NCBI GenBank assembly: GCA_028697145.1
Contig: JAQVFR010000018.1
Span: 1 to 60,979 of the forward strand
Length of the DNA stretch: 60,979 bases
Source: Actinomycetota bacterium
GTDB taxonomy: Bacteria > Actinomycetota > Geothermincolia > Geothermincolales > RBG-13-55-18
Direction of reading: 5' to 3'
The position numbers were made by a program, and so were the translations under genes. This document shows positions 1 through 10,400 of this stretch, one piece after another. The notes beneath the pieces are model-generated. The model worked only from the letters and a program-made list of their open reading frames with translations, ran no database searches and was not told where the DNA came from. Numbering within the stretch: position 1 is the stretch's first letter; every line of letters starts with the position of its first letter.

Positions 1-126
1 CAACGCGGGGAAGAACAGCAGCCACCTCTGGCTCATACCTTGGGGTCACATCTTGCATGAGAGTTATAAAACCCCAGTTGCCAACAGGCAACATACCGCG
101 GTATGCAAAAAACAAGACCTGACCCC
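1..126 (-). repeat. Repeat family A, copy 1, with flank
   Basis: Core at 42-126, bounded by GGGGTCA (42-48) and TGACCCC (120-126). It holds a perfect 12-bp palindrome ATACCGCGGTAT (93-104) and the inverted pair GTTGCC/GGCAAC. The whole of 1-126 matches the reverse complement of 53443-53568 with one mismatch by my reading. Position 1 is the window edge, so the copy may extend further left. A second GGGGTCAG-type end, read on the minus strand, lies at 217-224. Confidence 0.85.
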
Positions 127-135
127 ACATCGGAA

Positions 136-159
136 GGAGCCGGGAAGGATCCCGGCTCC
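136..159 (-). terminator. Hairpin downstream of the pyrophosphatase gene
   Basis: A perfect 10-bp stem, GGAGCCGGGA / TCCCGGCTCC, closes a 4-nt loop about 85 bases beyond the stop of the minus-strand pyrophosphatase gene. On the minus strand only TTCC follows, so it is not a textbook rho-independent terminator; on the plus strand GGTTTATT follows. A transcription stop or an mRNA 3' stabiliser is the likeliest role. Confidence 0.45.
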
Positions 160-242
160 GGTTTATTCGCCCTGCAACTTAGTCAGCAACGCTAATGAAA
201 TGATGAATGTTAAGGGCTGACCCCCTTGTTCCTCCCTTGTTC

Positions 243-2354
<2,112 letters not shown>

Positions 2355-2538
2355 ATCACGCTCCTTCCCGTTCTAGGCGCATACCAGGGCTGCTCTTACC
2401 ATGCTCTACGGGCAAGGGCTGCTGCCGTCGACCCGTACCTGCCATGATGCCCGGAAACTATACCGACAAATATACCACAGTGCCGGCGGGCCTCCCCGCT
2501 TTTTCCGATCCCCCGTTGCGGTGGATCGCGATCCGGTC

Positions 2539-2567
2539 TTGAAAATTCGGATTGGCGAAATTATAAT
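2539..2567 (+). promoter_or_regulatory. Strong sigma-70-type promoter of the DtxR-like gene
   Basis: TTGAAA (2539-2544), a 17-bp spacer, then a perfect TATAAT (2562-2567). The -10 box lies inside a perfect 12-bp palindrome AAATTATAATTT (2558-2569), and GATT/AATC arms flank it. Transcription would start near 2574, about 35 bases before the ATG, behind an ACGGAGG ribosome site. The palindrome over the -10 suggests autoregulation by the encoded regulator (inference). Confidence 0.7.
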
Positions 2568-2608
2568 TTGGGGTAATCTAAATTTCAAGCCCCTTTACGG
2601 AGGAAAAA

Positions 2609-3307
2609 ATGGGAGCATCGAAGGGGTCCGCAGGCAAGGCATCCAGGGGTACAACGGCCAAGGAGCAGTATGGAGAGTACTTGAAGCATATATTCCGCCT
2701 GGAGCAGATAGAGAGCCCGGTAACCACCTCGGCCCTCGCCGACTCCATGAAGGTAGCGCCATCCACCGTCACCGACATGCTCAAGCGGCTGGCCAAGGAA
2801 GGACTGATAAACTACGTGCCCTACCACGGCATAACCCTCACCCCGAGGGGAGAGAAACAGGCGGTAAAGGCCATCCGCAGGCACCGCATCGTGGAGAGGT
2901 TCCTCACCGACATGCTTGGGTTCGAATGGCACGAGGCGCACGAGGAGGCCCTCCACTTCGAGGGGGATATCTCGGACGAGGTGGAGTTCAGGCTCTTCTC
3001 GGCCCTCAACCGTCCCAAGGTCTGCCCCCACGGTTATCCCATCCCCAGCAAGGTCGAGGACATCAGGATCGAGGAAGTCAACCTCTATTCACTCGAGCCG
3101 GGAGAGCAGGCCGAGGTGATAAGCGTAAAGGACGACGACCCCGAGCTGCTCCGTTTCATGGCCTCCATGGGCATCAAGCCGGGGGTGAGGATACGGGTCG
3201 ATGCCAAGGATCCCTTCAAGGGGCCCCTGCAGGCGGTGGTGGGCAAGCAGAAACGCACCGTGGGCTGGCATCTCGCCAACGCCGTATTCGTGAAGAAGAC
3301 ACCCTAG
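2609..3307 (+). CDS. DtxR/MntR-family metal-dependent transcriptional regulator
   Basis: 232 aa with the three-part family layout. Residues about 20-80 form a winged helix (SPVTTSALADSMKVAPSTVT as recognition region), 85-140 the metal-binding and dimer domain, and 165-232 a FeoA/SH3-like tail. In a manual alignment to IdeR the first metal site is kept (His92, Glu96, His111). The second is changed: the Cys102 equivalent is Leu115 and the His106 equivalent is Gly119, with Glu118 retained. The N-terminus has about 15 extra Gly/Ser/Lys-rich residues. Start ATG has a strong ACGGAGG site. No metal transporter is adjacent, so the regulon is unknown. It ends 8 bases from the convergent translin-family gene. 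Confidence 0.9.
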   Translation: MGASKGSAGKASRGTTAKEQYGEYLKHIFRLEQIESPVTTSALADSMKVAPSTVTDMLKRLAKEGLINYVPYHGITLTPRGEKQAVKAIRRHRIVERFLTDMLGFEWHEAHEEALHFEGDISDEVEFRLFSALNRPKVCPHGYPIPSKVEDIRIEEVNLYSLEPGEQAEVISVKDDDPELLRFMASMGIKPGVRIRVDAKDPFKGPLQAVVGKQKRTVGWHLANAVFVKKTP

Positions 3308-3315
3308 CTCGGCCT

Positions 3316-3957
3316 CTATTTCTCGAGGGCCTCCCTGATGTTCTTCTCCAGCCCGTAGATGGCCTCCTTGAGCTTGCTCTGCCTGAGGGTGGTGGTGAGA
3401 TCCCCGCGCGTCCTCTCCATGATGGCTCGGGCCATGTCCGTGGTGCGGCGCAGCCCCCCGGTGATGGCGTCGGGGTAGTCGAAGGAGACCAGCAGGTAGT
3501 AGATGTCGTCCATGTAGGAGAGGAGTTCGTCGCCGCGCTCCAGGTGCCCCTCGCGGATGAGGTCGAGGATGGAACGGCGAAGCTCCCCCACTACCTCTCC
3601 CAGCCCGTTGAGGTAGGCCGGGTATTCCACCCCCAGTTCCTCCGGCTCGGGAAGGGGCTCTCCGTTGATGAGGGCGTAAGTGACCCTGGCCTCGGCGTAC
3701 TCCTTCTGCGCATCGTGTACGAAACCAGCGGTATAGACCTCGGGATGGTCCGCGGTCATGTGCGTGATGCTGGCCGAGAGCTGCGAAGCCTGCTCCATGA
3801 GTTGCAGGGCTTCATCCTTCTCCCCGCGGTGGACCGACCTGATGATGTAGCTGGAGGTCTGCACCAGCGACCGGCAGGCCTTGAGCACCTGCTCCCGGGT
3901 GGCGTTCTTCGTGTCGAAATCAGCTTTTATGCGGTTGCGCAGCGCATCCCAATCCAT
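3316..3957 (-). CDS. Translin-family protein
   Basis: 213 aa, all-helical in appearance. It carries the translin/TRAX family pattern: GEVVGELRR followed by a long helix, then FDYPDAITGGLRRTTDMAR and ARAIMERTRGDL near the C-terminus. Eukaryotic translin and TRAX form the C3PO RNA nuclease, archaeal homologues are known, and bacterial ones are sporadic. Whether this copy is a nuclease cannot be read reliably because acidic residues are scattered. ATG at 3957 is preferred because AAGGAG lies 5 bases upstream; an in-frame GTG at 3963 overlaps that site. It is convergent with the DtxR-like gene and divergent from the aminotransferase, so it has no operon partner. Confidence 0.8.
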   Translation of the reverse strand: MDWDALRNRIKADFDTKNATREQVLKACRSLVQTSSYIIRSVHRGEKDEALQLMEQASQLSASITHMTADHPEVYTAGFVHDAQKEYAEARVTYALINGEPLPEPEELGVEYPAYLNGLGEVVGELRRSILDLIREGHLERGDELLSYMDDIYYLLVSFDYPDAITGGLRRTTDMARAIMERTRGDLTTTLRQSKLKEAIYGLEKNIREALEK

Positions 3958-4060
3958 GACCACTCCTTCCAGGACCTCGAAAGCGTCGCTGCTCGATTGC
4001 CTCGATCACTCAAATAATAATATCCTGTTCTGATAATATTGCCATATACAAGGAGGACAG

Positions 4061-5224
4061 ATGATCGCCAGGCGCGGAGACCGCATCCCGCCCTTCATCG
4101 TCATGGAGGTCCTGGAGAAGGCCTTGCAGATGGAGCGCGAGGGGCACGATATAGTACACATGGAGGTGGGCGAGCCCGACTTCGACACCCCGCGTTGCAT
4201 CAAGGAGGCCGCGTACCGCGCCATGCTCGCGGGCGAGACCCATTATACCCACAGCCTCGGCCTGCACGAGCTGCGCGAGGCCATCTCCCGGCATTACGGC
4301 GAAAAGTACGGCGTCGAGGTGGACCCCGGACGCGTCATCGTGACCAGCGGCAGCTCGCCCGCCCTTCTCCTGCTATTCGCCGCCCTGCTCGACCCGGGAG
4401 ACGAGGTCATACTCTCCGACCCCTGCTACGCCTGCTACCCCAATATCGTGGAGTTCGTCGACGGCAAGCCGGTGGAGGTCCCGGTCTTCGAGGAGGACGG
4501 CTTCCAGTACCGGCCCCGGGACATCAGGAAGAACCTGGGCCCCCGCAGCAGGTCCATCATCATCAATTCCCCCTCCAACCCCACGGGCAACCTGCTGGAA
4601 CCGGAGGTCATGGGTGAGATAGCCGACCTATCCGGGCGGGGGCTGTACGTGATGAGCGACGAGGTCTACCACGGGTTGGTCTACGAGAGCCGCGAACATT
4701 CGATCCTGGAGTTCACCGACAACGCCTTCGTGCTGGGAGGTTTTTCCAAGTTATACGCCATGACCGGCTGGAGGTTGGGCTTCCTCATCGCGCCCGCGGA
4801 GTACGTAAGGCCCATCCAGAAGATGCAGCAGAACCTGTTCATTTCGGCCAACGCCTTCGTGCAGCGGGCGGGCATCGCCGCCCTCACCGAGGCGGGCGAA
4901 GAGGTGGCGGCCATGGTGCGCACCTATGACGAGCGGCGGCGCTTCATGCTGCCACGCCTGAGGGAGATCGGTTTCGGCGTCGCCGTGGAGCCCCACGGCG
5001 CCTTCTACATCCTGGCCAACGCCAGGCGGTTCACCGAGGACTCCTACTCTTTCGCGCTGGAACTGCTGGAGAGGGCCCACGTCGCCGTGACCCCGGGCAT
5101 AGATTTCGGCAGGGGCGGCGAGGGTTATATCCGCTTCAGCTACGCCAACCGCCTCGATAGCCTCGAGGAGGGCATGCGCAGGCTGGGCGATTACCTGGCC
5201 GGGCGCTCCGGGGTCTCCGGGTAA
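4061..5224 (+). CDS. Class I/II PLP-dependent aminotransferase
   Basis: 387 aa, typical of fold-type I aspartate/aromatic aminotransferases. N-terminal MEVGEPDFDTP is the usual substrate-pocket motif, INSPSNPTG is the conserved Asn-Pro segment, and YVMSDEVYHGL contains the Asp that binds the PLP ring nitrogen. Lys230 in GFSKLYAMTGWRLGF is the Schiff-base lysine, and FSYAN near the C-terminus precedes the final helices. Substrate cannot be told from sequence alone; aspartate, alanine or aromatic amino acids are all possible. An AAGGAGG site lies just upstream of the ATG. The 97-bp gap to the divergent translin gene is AT-rich and holds TAATAT-type -10 candidates for both. Confidence 0.93.
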   Translation: MIARRGDRIPPFIVMEVLEKALQMEREGHDIVHMEVGEPDFDTPRCIKEAAYRAMLAGETHYTHSLGLHELREAISRHYGEKYGVEVDPGRVIVTSGSSPALLLLFAALLDPGDEVILSDPCYACYPNIVEFVDGKPVEVPVFEEDGFQYRPRDIRKNLGPRSRSIIINSPSNPTGNLLEPEVMGEIADLSGRGLYVMSDEVYHGLVYESREHSILEFTDNAFVLGGFSKLYAMTGWRLGFLIAPAEYVRPIQKMQQNLFISANAFVQRAGIAALTEAGEEVAAMVRTYDERRRFMLPRLREIGFGVAVEPHGAFYILANARRFTEDSYSFALELLERAHVAVTPGIDFGRGGEGYIRFSYANRLDSLEEGMRRLGDYLAGRSGVSG

Positions 5225-5383
5225 GCGCGCCCCGCTCCGCCAGCGCCCCGGTCCGTGCCTGCGAGACAAAGATGCACCGCTGCTGAAACATCCGGGGCGG
5301 AACGGGCGTCAAAGCCGCAGTCAGTGGGTAAGAATATAATTGGGCCGGCCGCAAACGCGGGCGCTCCCGCCCTGGCCGCTCGT

Positions 5384-5402
5384 GCGCTATATAATATAGC
5401 GC
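5384..5402. promoter_or_regulatory. 19-bp palindrome over a TATAAT box upstream of the subtilase
   Basis: GCGCTATATAATATAGCGC has perfect 9-bp arms around a central A. It contains TATAAT (5390-5395), which would start transcription about 30 bases before the subtilase ATG. No good -35 is seen 17 bases upstream. Another TATAAT lies near 5334-5339. A palindrome covering the -10 is what an operator for a repressor or activator of the secreted-protein operon would look like (inference). Confidence 0.45.
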
Positions 5403-5431
5403 GGGCACGTCGGACGAAGAGCGGAGGAGAT

Positions 5432-7378
5432 ATGGGATCTGGTAAGCAAAGGGTCGCCTGGCGGAGGACCCTCGCGGCCATGCTGTTGGCGACCTTGTTC
5501 TGTACCGCTTTCGCCCTTCCGGCCTCGGGAGGCGAGGACCCGGGGGTCGAGGCCGACGCCGCACGGGCATTCATCCTCAAGCCCGAGCGCGGCAAGGCGG
5601 CGCTGGCGATAATAAGCGCCCTTTGCGGGGACATGCGCCTGGAGAAAGCCCTGCCCGGCGGCATGCTCCTCGCCGAGGTCCCGCGGGGCACCGGCGCGGC
5701 CGCGATCGAAGACCTGCCGGGCATTGCGTGGGCGGAGCCGGACATCACCTTCACCGCCACCGAGACCCCGAACGACCCCGACTACCCCAGGCAGTGGAAC
5801 CTGGACAAGATAAACGCGCCCGCCGCCTGGGATATAGCGGCGGGAGGGCGCGAGTCCGTGGTGGTGGCGGTGCTGGATTCCGGCGTGGCCTACCGCGACG
5901 CGGGCGACTTCACCCGCGCGCCCGATTTCGCCGCGACCAGTTTCGTGCCCGGCTACGATTTCATCGCCGACGACGATTCTCCCGACGACGAATACGGGCA
6001 CGGCACCCACGTGGCGGCGATCATCGCCTCCTCGTTCGGCAATTCCTTCCGCGCCGCGGGCCTGGCCTACGACTGCTCCATCATGCCCGTGCGGGTACTG
6101 GGGAGCGACGGCGCCGGCACGGCTTCCGCGGTGGCCTCGGGAATCTACTATGCCGCGGACAACGGGGCCAGGGTCATCAACCTCAGCCTGTCGTCGCCCC
6201 GCCACAGCACGGCCGTGGGTGAGGCCGTGAGGTACGCCCACGAACGCGGGATCATCTGCGTGGCCGCCGCGGGGAACGAGGGTTCCGACCCCGGCTATCC
6301 AGGGGGCATGGGTTGCCCCGCGGATGAGGGCATGTACGTGCTCGCGGTCGGCGCCACGGATTACCGCGACGTGCGCGCCCATTACTCCAACTACGGTACG
6401 GGTCTGGACCTGGTGGCCCCGGGCGGCGACCTCACCCGGGACGACAACGGAGACGGTCATGGTGACGGCATCCCCCAGGAATCGTACCGCGTTGCCGGCA
6501 ACTACCAGTCCGGCTACGAGCTGGTGTGGGGAGAGGGCACGAGCATGGCCGTCCCCCAGGTCTCCGCGGCCGCCGCCCTCATGCTCTCGATGGATCCCAA
6601 GCTCACCCCGGCCGATGCCGCTGACATCATCACCTCCAGCTGCGCCGACCTCGGCACCGCCGGATGGGACCCGTACTACGGCCATGGCCTGCTGGACGTC
6701 GCCGGCGCGTTGAGCGGGCTCAAGCGCAGCAACTGGTACTTCGCCGAGGGCACCACGCGCGCCGGCTTCGAGGAATGGCTGTGCGTGCTCAATCCCGGCG
6801 ATGTCGATGCCCTGGTCGATTTCACCTTTCTCATGCCGGGAGGCAGGACCCGCCAGGCCTCCTTCACCGTTCCCGCCAGGACCCGTTTCTCCCTCAGCGT
6901 AAACGCCCAGGTAGGCCCGGAAGAGGACGTCGCGGCCACCGTCGGCAGCGGGCAGCGCATATTCGTGGAGCGCGCCATGTACTTCGACTACCACGGCAAG
7001 TGGCAAGGGGGCTCGTCCACCATGGGAGCTCGCCATCCCGCCACCTCGTGGTATTTCGCCGAGGGCACCACGCGCCCCGGTTTCGAGGAGTGGCTCACCC
7101 TGGCCAACCCCGGAGACTCAGGCGCCCTGGTCACGGTGCTGTACATGCTGGGGGAGGGCCAGGGAGACAACGTGACCGAGGTGTGGGAGGTGCCCGCCCA
7201 TTCCCGCGTCACCGCCAGCGTCAACCAGGCGGTGGGGGCGGACAAGGACGTCTCCATGCACGTCACCTCCGACCGGGCGATAGTGGCCGAGAGGCCCATG
7301 TATTTCGATTACGGCGGCGCGGCATGGGCGGGTGGCAGCTGCGAGATTGGCTACGACGCCATCAACGGCGTCTTCTGA
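5432..7378 (+). CDS. Secreted subtilisin-like serine protease (S8) with two C-terminal WYxAEG repeats
   Basis: 648 aa. Residues 1-33 form a signal peptide with an RR pair and a hydrophobic core. About 40-110 resemble an inhibitor-type propeptide, then the S8 catalytic domain has Asp149 (VVVAVLDSGV), His190 (YGHGTHVAAI) and Ser371 (EGTSMAVPQ), so the triad is complete. Two roughly 105-residue repeats start at 435 and 540 (WYFAEGTTR..FEEWL, ending VERAMYF). They resemble the DUF5719-type repeats in the next protein. A longer in-frame ORF exists, but ATG 5432 is chosen because GGAGGAGA precedes it and the signal peptide follows. The next gene starts 25 bases downstream, so the two are probably one transcript. 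Confidence 0.9.
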   Translation: MGSGKQRVAWRRTLAAMLLATLFCTAFALPASGGEDPGVEADAARAFILKPERGKAALAIISALCGDMRLEKALPGGMLLAEVPRGTGAAAIEDLPGIAWAEPDITFTATETPNDPDYPRQWNLDKINAPAAWDIAAGGRESVVVAVLDSGVAYRDAGDFTRAPDFAATSFVPGYDFIADDDSPDDEYGHGTHVAAIIASSFGNSFRAAGLAYDCSIMPVRVLGSDGAGTASAVASGIYYAADNGARVINLSLSSPRHSTAVGEAVRYAHERGIICVAAAGNEGSDPGYPGGMGCPADEGMYVLAVGATDYRDVRAHYSNYGTGLDLVAPGGDLTRDDNGDGHGDGIPQESYRVAGNYQSGYELVWGEGTSMAVPQVSAAAALMLSMDPKLTPADAADIITSSCADLGTAGWDPYYGHGLLDVAGALSGLKRSNWYFAEGTTRAGFEEWLCVLNPGDVDALVDFTFLMPGGRTRQASFTVPARTRFSLSVNAQVGPEEDVAATVGSGQRIFVERAMYFDYHGKWQGGSSTMGARHPATSWYFAEGTTRPGFEEWLTLANPGDSGALVTVLYMLGEGQGDNVTEVWEVPAHSRVTASVNQAVGADKDVSMHVTSDRAIVAERPMYFDYGGAAWAGGSCEIGYDAINGVF

Positions 7379-7403
7379 GATAGGCCTGAGAGGGGTGTCG
7401 ACT

Positions 7404-10400
7404 ATGAGGAAGAGCGAGGAACGCAGGCTCCCGGGAATACGGCTCCTGGCGCCGCTGCTGGTGCTGGTCCTGCTTTTCTCCTTACTGCCCGAGGCGGCGG
7501 GCGCGGCGGCAGACGTGGACCGCATCATCGTGGAGCTGCAGGGCTCGTCCTCTCTGACCTATCACGCCGACCGCGCTATCGGCGGGACCAACAACGTCAC
7601 CAGGCAAGCGTACAAGTACAAGCAGGAACGGTGGGGAAAGGACTTCCACTACGTCCTGAGCGGGCTCTCGCGCTCCAACTACTTCGTGGAGTTCAGTTTC
7701 TTCGAGCCCGTCTATCCCGTGGGGTCCCGTATCTTCAGCGTGTACGCCAACGCATCCACCACCCCCCTGCCCGGCCTGAATAACCTGGACATAGCCTCCA
7801 AGGTGGGACTCAACCACGCCTACCAGGTGACGGTGCCCGTACCCACCATCGTAGATGCCGTTACGGGAAAACGGCGCCTGGACCTGCGCTTCAACGCCTC
7901 CAAGCTGGAGGCCACCATCTGCAATATCAGGCTCATCGCCGCCGGCCAGACGGCGGCCGAGATAAACGTGACGGAGACCCGCCACTGGAGCGCCTTCCCA
8001 CTGCGTTTCGTGAACCGCGCCGGCCAGGACGTGCAGGAGGTCATCCTGGGCCGCTTCGGCTCGCGTTTCATGATCAACCCCGTGCCCCAGCTCCTCGCCT
8101 TCCGCCAGTCGCCCCTGGGCACCTGGACGGAGGAGCTCTCGGAGCTGGTGCTGGCCTTCAAGGACGCGCAGGACGACATCCGCTGCCTCCCCTTCACCGA
8201 CCGTTACCCCGTGTTCACGAGCATGGACCAGGAGCTGACCCTCACCGGGGTGTCCTACGAGTGCCGCGACCCGTCGCTCGGGTTCGAGGCCACCGTTACC
8301 TTCACGGCGCCCTTCTATCCCGAGGACGTCAAGCTTTCCTCCGCTCCCTTCTTCTACGCGAAGATCGCTGTCACAAACTCGGGCTCACTTCCCGTCAACG
8401 GAGAGTTCATCCTGGTCAGGCCGCATAAGGACGCTTCCGTCCCGCAAGCCCTGGGCGACAGCCTGAACGGCTATAAATACCAGACCGAGTACTCCTACGC
8501 TGAGGAGAGCCGTAGGGACGCCGGCGCGCCGTACAGCGTGAACTTCTGGGAGGGCCTGGCCGTGGACGACATCACGGACGTGGAACTCAAATATGACGAC
8601 ATCACGGACACCGGCTGGATATGGGACTCCCCGGACGGTTACCCCCTGCCCTTCGACCATGAGGTCTACACCTTCGAGCCTAAGGGATACTCCGGCCTGC
8701 ACTGGACCTTCTCCCTCGGCGCCGGGGGAGAAGACACTCTGACCGCCGTCCTCGCCAGCCACACCACCGAGGCCGTGCTCAGGGTCCGTAAGGGGACGGT
8801 CAACGTGTCGCACTACTTCCTCTACCGCAAGGCGGCCGGTCTCGACCTGGCCGCCATCGAGGGCGTTGTCGGCTACGCGCTTGGCGACATGGCTTCCATC
8901 AAGGAGAAATCTTCCTTCTTCGACGGCATACTGTCGGATGCCTATCTCTCGCCCCTGCCGCAGTCCGCCCGGGACCTCGCCGCGCACGCCCTGCAGAGCT
9001 TCATCATCAACGCCTGGTGGGTCTACGACGGCAGCGGGGAGGAATGGTTCAGCGTGTGGGAGGGCACGCCATGCATGTTCCATTCCACCATCGACGTGGA
9101 ATACAACGACGCCTGGTTTTACCTGTCCTTCTGGCCGGACCTCCTGGGCAAGCTGCTGCAGGAGTGGCCAAACCCGCCCTTCGAGAAGTCCAACGCCCAG
9201 GGCAAGTTCCTCTCCCACGACATGGGGGTAATGCATGATGTCACCGGCATGGCCTATCCCCACGACATGCCCGTGGAGGAGAACGCCAATTACATCCTCC
9301 TCCTCTACTCGTACTGGAAGACCACCGGCGACGACGCCCTCATGAGAGGCCTTTTCGGGAAGGCGAGGTCCTACACCCGTTTCATATTCAACTGCGACAG
9401 CGACGGGGACGGCCTCCCGGACCTGAATGTCGCCAACACCATAGACCAGGGTTCGCCCGCGGTGCAGAACGCCCGCAACCAGACCTACCTGGGGGTGAAG
9501 GCCCTGGCCGCCTACCGCGCGGCGGCGGAGATGGCGCGGGCCCAGACCCAGCCCGACGATTACTTCATCGCAGCGTGCGAGGCGCGGGTCAGGCTCATAA
9601 ACCTCACCCTGGAGGAAGACCTCTGGCTGGACGACCACTTCGCGGTATGCTCCGACCCCGGCATATCCAGGGCGGAGCGCGAGGCATATTCCATCTACGC
9701 CTCCAACGGGCTGCTCTACCTGCTGGCGGCGGGACTGGACTGCGGGCTGACGTCAGACAACCTGGAGCGGTTCAGGCAGGACATATCGTCCGCCGCGGCC
9801 AAGACCTCCCGCAGGTACGGTTACGTTCATACCAGCGTGGGCAACGAGAACCAGTGGGTATCGCAGAACCTCTGGCGTGACGCCCTGGGCTACTGGCTGG
9901 GGGTGGAGGGATGGCCGAGCAAGCAGGCGGAACGGCTTACGCGCTACTGGGACCTGCAGAGCTACTATGCCCGCAAGAAGAACGGCGGCTTCTGGGACGT
10001 GGTGGATTACCGCGACTACTATTTCCTGGGAACGAGCGAGGCCGTGGGGCTGGGCTTTGCCGGCACGGAACAAGCCGCATCCTACCTGGATGAAGCGCTG
10101 CTGGAGGCGGGAGGCGCAAGGGGGGCTTACGCCCTGGACTCAGCCTACCAGCAATCGCTGGGATATTATCCCAGGGGGACGGCCTTCTTCAGTTATATAA
10201 ACGCCATGGCCCGCCTCCGCCTCGACAGCGGCTCGGGCTATCTCCTGTATGACCCCGCCCATGCCCCGGGGCGCGTTCCCGTGTTCTCCCGCGCGAAATG
10301 GGAGGAGGACGAGCCCGGCAAGCGCATTCCGGTGCTCGTTTTCGACGGCGCGGGCAACCTGCAAACAACGATCAACAGGGGCCTGCTCCCCGCGGCCATC

